Of a stretch of DNA of 36,060 bases, positions 16,670 through 25,600 are shown in pieces (position 1 is the stretch's first letter; every line of letters starts with the position of its first letter). The position numbers were made by a program, and so were the translations under genes. The stretch covers positions 1 to 36,060 of the forward strand of contig JAFIGC010000044.1 in the NCBI GenBank assembly GCA_020831635.1, written 5' to 3'. Under the pieces are notes generated by a model. The model saw nothing but the letters and a program-made list of their open reading frames with translations. It was not told the origin of the DNA and did no database searches. Source of the stretch: Verrucomicrobiota bacterium (lineage in GTDB: Bacteria; Verrucomicrobiota; Kiritimatiellia; SS1-B-03-39; UBA6053).

Positions 16670-17452
16670 ATGAAAACGATCCATTACATCCTGTTTGCCT
16701 TGATCGCCGGTCACTTGATCCGATTTGCCCATGGTCAAGAAATTGAAAATGACGCTCCTGAAGGTTTCACCCCCATGGTCTTCGAGATTTCCAGTTATGA
16801 TGCTCAATTAAGTGAAGGGGAATCCATGAAAATCAAAGGGGTGGATTCCCAAGGATATTTTGTTTTCAGGACGCCGGTTCCAGTGCTTGAAGTTGCCAAA
16901 CATTACATCCGATATTTTATGGAAGACGGATGGCAAAAGCTCGGTGACTATCCATTCCTTCGAACAACGAATGAAGGAGATGATTGGGGAGGCGTGTATG
17001 GCAAGGATGATTTCATTGTTGCCATTTCATGTCATGGATCATGGAATTTTGGTGTCCTCACGAAGGATGGGGAAATCAAATCCTATACGGCGAACGGTAT
17101 CCATATCCAGGTTTTACGGGGGGACCCAAAGGTTTTGTTCGGAGGGGATCCGACGACGATGCACGCGGTTTCCGCCATTGAAGACTATCTTGAAGAATGG
17201 GTGTCCACCGATCCAAACAGCTTGATTCGATATCAAAATGATCAAGTGACTCCTTCGACCGGTCGCAAGGCATACAAGGCTTATCTGGAAAAATTCGAAG
17301 CAATTCTAAGCTTTGAGCGGACCTCCGCTGAGCTTGGTGAAGATATTCAGCCACAATCATTTGTGGACAGAATGATGGAAAAGGGAAGTCGGAGAGAAGG
17401 AAAGAAGGAGAGCGGGCAAAATGATGTTGAGGTGGGGGATGGGACAGAATAA
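16670..17452 (+). CDS. Secreted protein of unknown function in a repeat-bounded cassette
   Basis: The encoded protein has 260 residues. Residues 1-22 are a signal peptide (basic MKTIHY, hydrophobic ILFALIAGHLIRF, cleavage after AHG). The mature part has no motif I recognise: VPVLEVAKHYIRYFMEDGWQKLGD looks like a helix, then alternating strands (DWGGVYGKDDFIVAISCHG, WNFGVLTKDGE), and a helical region near 180-220. The last ~30 residues (DRMMEKGSRREGKKESGQND...) and the stop codon are encoded by repeat DNA (module A), so the natural C-terminus has probably been replaced. Its composition is visibly more AT-rich than the flanking operons. No good ribosome site is seen. It may be a horizontally gained cassette; function cannot be inferred. 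Confidence 0.7.
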   Translation: MKTIHYILFALIAGHLIRFAHGQEIENDAPEGFTPMVFEISSYDAQLSEGESMKIKGVDSQGYFVFRTPVPVLEVAKHYIRYFMEDGWQKLGDYPFLRTTNEGDDWGGVYGKDDFIVAISCHGSWNFGVLTKDGEIKSYTANGIHIQVLRGDPKVLFGGDPTTMHAVSAIEDYLEEWVSTDPNSLIRYQNDQVTPSTGRKAYKAYLEKFEAILSFERTSAELGEDIQPQSFVDRMMEKGSRREGKKESGQNDVEVGDGTE

Positions 17453-17480
17453 TATGATGACAGAATGGTGAGGAGATGGG
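17366..17480. repeat. Composite repeat module A, right copy, overlapping the 3' end of the secreted-protein gene
   Basis: gacagaatgatgg at 17366 is followed by the agagaaggaaagaaggag filler and further acagaat/caaaatgatg motifs, matching 15956-16067 in content and order. It begins inside the preceding open frame and supplies its stop. Confidence 0.75.
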
Positions 17481-17528
17481 ATGAGTGGCGTGGGGAAGGG
17501 ATGCGGTAAATTGTTTTTGAGCGGTGTT

Positions 17529-17574
17529 TTCCGACGCTCGGAAGCGATTTGGAAATGGGTTCCGACGGTCGGAA
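17529..17574. repeat. Module B, right copy (two palindromes, 31 bp apart)
   Basis: TTCCGACGCTCGGAA at 17529-17543 and ttccgacggtcggaa at 17560-17574 have the same 31 bp period and the same gcggtgtt lead-in as the four-unit array at 16350. The interval gcgatttggaaatggg also matches the left-array intervals. Confidence 0.9.
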
Positions 17575-17659
17575 GCGGTAGATGCGAGTTTTTCCGTGCC
17601 CCTGAAGGGGCGCGGGGAACCGGCTAAAGGGCCTGTTGATTTATTGAAACGAAAAGGTT

Positions 17660-17763
17660 TTTAACCGCTTAAGGACGCTAAAAGAACGCTTAAATTAACT
17701 TGATTAGATTATTTTAAGCGTACATTAAGCGTATTTTAGCGGTTTCTAAATATCTGCAATGAA
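17660..17763. repeat. Module C, right copy, within an imperfect inverted repeat
   Basis: 17711-17763 repeats the module C sequence of 16583-16635. Here it is also paired with an upstream inverse: aaccgcttaagg..cgcttaaa (17660-17692) versus ttttaagcg...ttttagcggtt (17712-17744), giving a long imperfect hairpin. Confidence 0.7.
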
Positions 17764-17811
17764 TACGTGAGGCTACGTGATTGACCTGGAACGGGTTGTG
17801 TGTTCCGAGTC

Positions 17812-17989
17812 CCGGATTTATCCGGTTCCAACTGGGGCTTTAGCCCCTGTTTTCGGAGCCGGAATTGAATCTGTAATATCCGCGGCGTGGAGCGTGGGAG
17901 GGGGAACGGAGCGCGGACACTCCTGTCCGCATTTTTTCCGAAATTGACTCCGGGCCTGAAGGCCCATCGTTGAAACCTCGTAAACGAGG
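17812..17989. repeat. Cluster of five short perfect hairpins
   Basis: Tight palindromes occur at 17812-17825 (ccggatttatccgg), 17834-17847 (ggggctttagcccc), 17913-17930 (gcggacactcctgtccgc), 17952-17965 (gggcctgaaggccc) and 17976-17989 (cctcgtaaacgagg). Each has a 5-7 bp stem and a loop of 2-4 nt. The stems differ in sequence but share the design, as in the intergenic hairpins at 399, 1534 and 35983. No gene lies between 17453 and 18057. Confidence 0.8.
17913..17937 (+). terminator. Candidate rho-independent terminator
   Basis: The 7 bp GC-rich stem gcggaca/tgtccgc with a 4 nt loop is followed by attttttcc. On the plus strand this could stop transcripts from the secreted-protein region before they run into the convergent msrA. 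The stem is short and is also one of the repeat hairpins, so the role is uncertain. Confidence 0.4.
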
Positions 17990-18057
17990 GACTCCAAACA
18001 CCCCAATCCGCATTCGTCACTCCCCTGACCTCTATCCTCCGACCTCTGACCTCTCTC

Positions 18058-18663
18058 TTATTTCAGTAATTCCGGACGAATTTCGATTCGTTCCTTTTTC
18101 GGGGCGATTACCAGGCGGCAGTAGGGGGCGTTGGGGTTGCGGCGGAAATAGTTTTGGTGATAGTCTTCGGCTTTGTAGAACGTGGGAGCTTCTTCGACTT
18201 GGGTAACGATGGGGTCATCAAAGGTTTTGGCTTCGGTCAGTTTTTTGATTTTGGCCTTGGCGGCGGCATTTTGGGCTTCGCCGTAAGTGAAAATGACGGA
18301 GCGGTACTGTGTGCCCACGTCGTTTCCCTGTCGATTGAGGGTGGTGGGGTCGTGGATGGCAAAAAAGACTTCCAAGAGGTCTTCATATTGGATGACTTCG
18401 GGGTCGAAGGTCACCTTGACCACTTCCGCGTGTCCGGTACGCCCGCTGGTGACTTCATTGTACGTGGGACGGGCCACGGTGCCGCCCTGATAGCCGGAAA
18501 CCACTTTGTCCACGCCTTTCAAGCGTTGGAAAAAGGCTTCGACGCACCAGAAACAGCCGCCCCCGAAGGAGGCTTCCTGCAATTTTGGGTTCGGAGGGGA
18601 ATCACTCATCCCCCAAAGTCCGATGGAGCAGAGAAAAAGCAAGGCGAAGAATTTGATTTTCAT
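18058..18663 (-). CDS. msrA: Exported peptide-methionine (S)-S-oxide reductase
   Basis: This 201-residue MsrA reduces methionine-S-sulfoxide in proteins. The active-site motif GGGCFWC is at residues 34-40, with catalytic Cys37. Further family motifs are GYQGG, HAEVVKVTFDP and QYRSVIF, plus a late Cys in PYCRLVIAPK that is probably the resolving residue. Residues 1-19 (KIKFFALLFLCSIGLWG) form a hydrophobic leader, so the enzyme should be in the periplasm or lipid-anchored near Cys12, unlike the usual cytoplasmic form. It would repair envelope proteins such as those encoded by the neighbouring operon. A frameshifted secreted-protein gene lies 19 bp upstream on the same strand. Confidence 0.94.
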   Translation of the reverse strand: MKIKFFALLFLCSIGLWGMSDSPPNPKLQEASFGGGCFWCVEAFFQRLKGVDKVVSGYQGGTVARPTYNEVTSGRTGHAEVVKVTFDPEVIQYEDLLEVFFAIHDPTTLNRQGNDVGTQYRSVIFTYGEAQNAAAKAKIKKLTEAKTFDDPIVTQVEEAPTFYKAEDYHQNYFRRNPNAPYCRLVIAPKKERIEIRPELLK

Positions 18664-18682
18664 GGGATAAGATAAGGCCGGA

Positions 18683-19320
18683 TTAGTTATTTTCCACCCT
18701 CATGCCGAAAAGAAGAGTGTTTTCTTGGCCGGGGAAGAGGTACAGTTCGCGGGCGTGCAATTGCAGGTTGCGTTCGCGGGCTTCAAGGCGCAATCTGGCG
18801 GCGGCCCGGACAAAAGCGGGTTCGGCCCGGCGGGCCTCTGCCGCTTCTTCGAGTTCGACGCGCACCAGCAGCCATCGCATGGGGGGAAGGGGGCTGATGT
18901 CCGCGCCGAGGGGGAGGGGGGGATGTCCTCGCCGTCCACACGCAGTCCCACGCTGACGTTGTCGTCCGCGTGGATGACGATCATCAGCGGCGGACTGACC
19001 TCCAATTCCGCTTTTTTCACGGCATCCCCGATCAGGGCGTAGGCCCGGGCAAGGTTGGCGGGATTGGCGACCACCAGCAGATTTCCGGCGGGTAGCGCCA
19101 TTTCTTCCACGATTTTTCCAGGTGGTGTTTCAAATTCGCGCACAGATTGGGGCAAATGCTCCCATCCTTGGAAAATCCGCCGGTTCTCGACCGTGGGCGC
19201 CGGACGTTCAAAGGTCTCGGGAATGAGAATTTCATTGAATTCAAAGTCTCCGGGCCTGCCCAATCCGGTGAGCAGGACGCATAGCAGGGCGTAACCCAAG
19301 CGCGAAAACGGGGTGGCCAT
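18683..19320 (-). pseudogene. Frameshifted secreted protein of unknown function
   Basis: From the ATG at 19318-19320 the frame reads MATPFSRLGYALLCVLLTGLG, a signal peptide, then a mature part with MALPAGNLLVVANPANLARAYALIGD and PPLMIVIHADDNVSVGLRVDGEDI. At ~18917-18923 there is a run of seven C (minus strand). One extra C would join this frame to the one that reads LGADISPLPP, MRWLLVRVELEEAAEARRAE and ends LYLFPGQENTLLFGMRVENN at 18683. The joined protein would have ~212 residues. As it stands, translation runs on in a low-complexity frame to 18700. This is either a true frameshift, a phase-variable homopolymer tract or a sequencing error. I do not recognise the family; the strand pattern is weakly like an ExbD periplasmic domain. 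Confidence 0.65.
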
Positions 19321-19644
19321 TTTTTTTGGAGGGAAGAAATATGAAGGGATGATTCTGGCGTTTTTCCTATTGAATCCATAGGAATTTCCTTCGAATCCGG
19401 GTATATTCATATTGACTTTTTGGCATTCATATTGAGAAGGGGAAGTGTGAGATCCCTGTATGAGTCGAAACGGGTCTTTTGTCAATATATGGTTTTTTTC
19501 CGTTGCGAAAAAAAATGTTTGCATCCATATTCGTTTGTGTGTTAGTACTCCAATTATGCTTCTTCAGATTAGCCATGCATTTCGCGGAAATATAATCCAT
19601 TTCCAGATAAGCGTGGGTGTTTTTCAAACCCTTAGGTGATGATC
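19321..19644. promoter_or_regulatory. Divergent intergenic region upstream of the envelope-machine operon
   Basis: This AT-rich 324 bp lies between divergent genes. It contains a direct repeat attcatattga at 19405-19415 and 19425-19435, starts exactly 20 bp apart, so two sites on one DNA face. It also has a dyad ttcctat/ataggaa near 19364-19385 and a minus-strand TTGACA-like box near 19481. No convincing -10/-35 pair was found for the plus strand. The layout fits a regulator-bound promoter region. Confidence 0.4.
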
Positions 19645-22600
19645 ATGATGTTTTCCAGATTCCGTTTGTTTTCCTTGTCTTGTTTTCTCTTGGCCCTTCC
19701 GCTTGTGTTGCGCGCCGATCCCATTTCCGATGCCCGGGCACAGTTGCAGGCCGGGGAAACTTCACGAGTCGATTCGACTTTGGCCGAACTGCTGGAGCAG
19801 GAACCGACGCCGCTGGCCGCATTGGAGATCTCTTTCGCCGCCGCCCGCGCCGACGGGCGGGTGTTCACCGCCGAACGGCGCGTACGCGAGTTGATTCGCA
19901 GGGAAGGGGAAAACAACCCGCTTTGGATTTATGAAGGCGCTTTGGTGTCCCGCGATTTGGGAGAGGACGCCCAATATTTGGACCGGCTGATGTTTTTCGC
20001 CCGCCGCCAAACCGAACGCTCGGAAGAACTTGAGCAGGCGCTGCGCACCCTGAGCCTTTCCAGCAATTTTCCCGAGGCTTTCCGGAAATATCGTGAAGTC
20101 TATGGCACTGATCGCGCCAAGTTTCAATATGGTCTGGAGATGCTGCGGCGGATTCGGGCCGCCGACCAAGCGCCCCTGCTTTTGGAGTTGGCGGGGTATC
20201 TGTTGAGTGATTATGGTTCAACGCGCAACAACGAGGCGGTATATGAGGAACTGCACGAGGCCTTGGAATCCCGCTTGTTCGGTCTTTCGCGCAATGACGT
20301 TTATCAGGTGATGTTTTCCCACAAGGTGCACGGTCTCGGCATGATTCAAGAGATGATCCGCCGGCATGGCATGGACGTGCCCACGCTTTTTGCCCTGCAA
20401 CGGGCCTTTGAAGCACCTCTGCCCACTGATTTGGTGCGTCGTTTCGACGGTCTGCGGGATTTGGAAAATGAAACCCTGCGCACCCAACTCGCCCGGGAAT
20501 ACATTACCTTGGAGCCCCTGTACCGTTCACGGGGTTCCGCCGACCAGTATCGGGCCTATGCCTGGCGTCTCGCGAATCGCCCGGAGGTCTTCATTCCGGA
20601 TGCCGGTCGCCTCATCACCGAACGGCAGGCGGCCGACCTCCTGCGCAACGTGATTTCCGCCCATGAGGGGCGCGAGCAAATTTTGAGGGGGCTGTCCCGC
20701 CGCTTTTTCACGAGTCATCGGGATCTGTCCAACCGCTATATCGCCGACGGGGAGATCAAAACCGCGTTGATGCGCGCGGCGCCCGGCGCTTTCCACGCCG
20801 TGGATTTGCGGGAACTGGTCTCCGGACAGGAGGAAAACGAGGGGATGCTCAAGGCTTTGATCGAGTTGACCAACGGGCGTCAGGATGTCCGCATGGAATT
20901 GTTGGAGTCCTTCAGCCGTCACAACCACGGCGAACTCCTTCTCGAAGCGTCGCGTCGCGAGATGATTTTGAACGCCACCAGTTTTGATACCCCGAACTTG
21001 GCCCGGCATTTTCTGAGCAGCAATGCGGTGGACATGGACGCGAAAATCAAGGCCCTGAACGAGGCCTATGCGCACAGCGGCAATACTCCGCGTTTCCGCG
21101 AGTTGGTAACTCGCCGGGAAAACAACACGCGGGATTCGGATGAAATGAAGGCTTTTGTGGAAGGACTGCGGGACGACGCCAGCGCCAAGGACCCCATTCT
21201 CGACATCTTGGTCCGCGTCTCCAATGACAGTCATTTGCGTGGACGGGATCGGAATGAGCCACGGCAGGAATTCACCGACTTGATGATCCGGGCCTTCGAA
21301 ATTTACGGGCGTCCCTTTCCTTCGGACGACGCTCCGGCCATTCAAACCCGTTATTTGGAAGATTTGTTGGCCCGATATCGGGGCACCGCCGACCGGCGCG
21401 AGGGTCGCCGTATTTACGCGGAGGTGGTGGGCCCCCGTTTGAGCAAAGACGCGGATTGGGATCAGTTCATCCAGTTCACGGTGTTGGACAACGGCATGGA
21501 CGGCCCCGCCAGTTATCATGCCGCCGCCGCGTATCTCGCCCATTTTAACGAGTACATCGACGATTTGCGCAACGCCTGGCATCCGGACGGGAACACCGAT
21601 CCGCTGTTCCGTCCCCTGTTTGGCGAAATGTCCGCCGAAGACGTTCGCTACTACTTGCATCGCAACCGGACGCAGTGGTCCCCCAAATTCTTGGCGGAGC
21701 AACTGGGGGCCGCCTTGGCCGCGCAAGATTTAAGCGGCGGCAATCCCGTCCGGATTCGCCAAATCCTGGAGCGGCTGCGTGATCGGGCGGAAGACGCGGC
21801 GGAATCGTATCCCCTGGATTTGCTGGCCGAACAATTTTTGAACCCGCGTGAGGACGGCGAATACGGCGGGAATTGGGAAATCAGACGGGAAGTGATGCGC
21901 ATGTTTGTCGCCGCCGGCAAACAATCCGAAGGCGTGGCCCACATGCTCGCGGGTGCGGCCAAGGCCCACCCTGCACGGGGCATGACCGTGATTTCGTCGC
22001 TGACGGCAGACACGGGCCTTGTGCCAAACGAGGGCAATGAGGACATCGCCCCAAAAGAAGGGCATCGCCGGCATATCATGGCGAACGTGCTGTATCCCAT
22101 GGTTCGGGAAATTCCCGCGGGCGATTCCCCCATGTTGTATGTGCACAATTGGATGCACAGCCACATCAATTGGCTGATAAGCCGCAACAACCCTTCGGAG
22201 GAAGAGCGGAGCATCTATCGGAAACTGCACGTGGAACTGGTGGGCCACCTGGCCCGCGGCGCCCGTGGCGACGCCAATTGGTCGGATTTGGTGCCGGGAA
22301 TTGAACGGGGATTTGACGATGCCCTCGAGCGCAACGACAAACGGGATTTGGTGTCTTTGATTTTGTTGGCGGGCCGGGAGTCCAGCAATGTCCGCCGCAA
22401 CCATGTTGAAGGGTTGATCGAGCGTTTGGAAACGCGCGAAATGTGGGAGCACCTGTTCCTGTTCACCCAGTTGATCCGGGACCCGGATCCTTCCGCCTCC
22501 GCGTTGCTGGCCGAGGCCCGCAGCGACGCCTCCGCCAACGTGCCCGGCATTTACCCGGTGGATGTGGGCCATCCCGCCTATCCCCTCTTCCTGGCCTCCA

Positions 22601-25600
22601 CGGAATTGGCGCAAAACAACCAGGAAATGGCTTGGACCTTGCTTCGGGACAATTTGGACGAATTCGCGGATGATCTTTTTCTGTTTCCCCGCGACTTCTC
22701 CGCATGGGCCTTGGAGCGCCTCCGCGAAGTCAAAGGCGAGAACAACATCTATTTGACCCGGTCTTTGGAACTGAGCAACCTGTTGCTGACCCGTTCCGAC
22801 GATTTGCCCACCGAGTTCACGGCCAGAATCATGTTGAATCGGGCTGAAATTTTCCGGGACCAACGCAATTTCGACGCCGCCCGCTTGGAATATCAATCCA
22901 TTCGCACCAACCCCGATTATCAGCGCACCGCTTACGGACGGCAGGCCATGTTCCGGGACGTGGACCTGATGATCACCATGGGCAATGTCAGTGCCGCCGA
23001 AGGCTTGTTGGAATATTGGATGACCAATCCCGATCAGGAATTGCAGGTGCAAGCCAACTATTTCCAAGCTTTGATCGCATTCAACAATCAGGACGACGAC
23101 GCCACCCGCGAATTTCTGGACAAGGTGTTCGCGGTGGACTTCACCCACGCCGAAGCCCGCCTGTTGCATGGCCGCTGGCGTTTGCGCACCAACTACGAAG
23201 TCGACAACCCCGAGATTTTGTTGGGGACCTTGCGGGACCGCACCATTTTGCGTCCGGGCCAGCCCTTGCGCATTACCGTTTCCGACCGCAACCTCAGCGT
23301 GGTGGGCGGCGGCGCCGCCATTCCCGTCTTGGTCACCACCTCTCACGGGGAAGACCGGGAAGTGATCAACCTGCATCCTTCCACGCGCGATCCGCGTTTG
23401 TTCCGCGGGATGATCGACACCGTCTTGGGCGAGGCCGTGCCCGGAAACCGGGTCTTGGAAATCAACGGTCTTGATGTCATCAGCTATGAAATCGAACCGG
23501 AATTCCTCCAATCCCGCGGCATGGAGTCTGCTGAAGCCAAAACCCTGCGCGTGGTGGATGACGCCACCATGATGGTGAGCGCCGGCAATTTGCTGACGGA
23601 AGCCGAGCAGCAGTCTCTGGAAATCCAGCGCCAGATGAGCGGTGGGCGGACGGAACAAACCGGCGCCGACCAACAAGTGCGTCCCGGCAATCCCTTCTAT
23701 GTGATGGTGCGTGACCGGGACCGGAGCCATGGCGGCGAGGGCGGCAGTGTCACCGTGAACGTGGAAACGCGCAGCGGGGACCGCATTCCCAATTTCAAAT
23801 TGAAGGAAGTCGAACCGTATTCCGGCATTTTCAGGGGCGAAGTGCCCACGGCATTGCCCCCGCCGCGTGCCGCCGCATCCGACACTGCGGACGGAACCCT
23901 GCCCGGCAACACCATCAACTTCAATCGGGACGGCATCTGGCGAAGTCGCGCCGACGGGCGTCAGGATAAATGGTTGGAAGCCGACACCATGAACAGCCAT
24001 TTGATTTCCCGGGTCGAGTTGAAGACCCCCGAAGTCGCGGACATCAGCGAAATTCGCTTGATGGGGCGCTTGACGGGCGAATGGGTGGAAATGGGTGGCA
24101 TTCCCCGCCGGGCCGAGCCCAGTGGCGGGGTGAGTTTGCGGTTGGCCAGTCGGAACGTGAGCGGCATCGACGAGTACCGTCGGTATTTCTCGCAAAGTGT
24201 CGGCACACCCCAATCCCAGACGGATTTCCGTTTTGAGGGTGAAACTGCCGCTAGAATTCATTTGCGCGGGGCTTTTTACATGAGCGAGGCCCGCGACATT
24301 AATTTTCATTTCATTCCCGTGGAACGGGATCATGAAAACGCCTTGAGGGACGCTTGGCTTTTCCTGGTCTTGAACGGAGAAGTGATTGCCAATGGCCGGG
24401 CCTCGGAAATGCATGGGGACGACGGTATTGCCGTGCCTTTGTCCGAGGGCGGACATGTGTTGGAAGTGTACGGATTTGTGCGGCATAATCGGGATCGATT
24501 CATCTTGGGATATGAACGCCAGGACGGTGTCGTCGAGCCGATCCCTGCCGCATGGTTCAGCGTGGAGGAAAATCCCGAACTTTTGGCGTTTCTGAGCGAC
24601 CGCGCCGAAATCAAGCGCACCGGCGATGGCTTTGTGGCCGAGTTCAGCGAACCCGAACGCCTCCGCAGTTTGCGCTGGGAATTCGTCCGATATGTCGGGG
24701 ATGCCATCAGCGTCAGCGAATTCAAAGTCGTGGATGCCGAAGGCGAGACCATTCTCCCCGGCCCGAGCGATTTCACGGATGCCTTGGACAACGATATTCT
24801 CGAAATCGCCCCCGGAGATCAGATCACCGTCACCTATGTGGACCAAGTGACCACCAGTGGCCAACGGCGGACGCTGACCCGGCAACTCGGCTCTCGTTTC
24901 ACCAATGGCAGCATCGGGTTCTTTTTCGAACGACTGACCCCCGGCTCCTCTGGGATTCAGAGCAGCTTGCACGGGGCCTATCGCTTCAGACCCGGAGACA
25001 GTTTCATGGTGGTGGTGAATGACGCCGACGAAGACGTCAGTCCCGCCGCCGATACCGTGGAAGTGACCGTAACCACTCGCAGCGGAGAGTCGCTGACCCT
25101 CAAGGCCGTCGAACAAGGCGGTGGCGGGGATGGCGGCGTGCACACCGGGCGATTCGTGGCCTTGTTGCGTACCACGCTGGACGGCCAAACCGGCGGCGAC
25201 ACCATTCGCGTGCGTCCGGGCGACCGCTTGACCGCCTCCTACGTGGACAAAGAGAACACCAATCCGGGAATCCCCGTTACCCGCACCGCCGAACTTGGCA
25301 GCGTGCAGGCCAGCGAGCCCCAGGTGACCATGTTCCACACCTGGCGGGAACGCCGGGAAGATACCGGGGACGAGGCTCGTCGGCGCATCGAACAAATCCA
25401 GGCGAGAACCGGGAACGACGACATCAATCGCATGTTCACTTGGGACCGCTTTGCCATGCCCATGTCCGAAAACGAAATGGCGGAGGAACGCATCACCGTC
25501 AACGTGGACGCGCCCTTGCCGTTTGAGATTTTGCATCCTTCCCGGGCCATGCACAGTGGCAGCACCTTGCGGTTGCGCGCCTATGCCGCCTCGGAATTGG

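Noticed and set aside
18700-19524. Reading the whole 274-codon minus frame as an intact gene
   Set aside because: The first 68 codons lie in AT-rich intergenic DNA before a good signal peptide, and the last ~70 codons turn low-complexity (Pro/Cys/Ser-rich), while another frame continues a normal helical protein. A frameshift explains this better.
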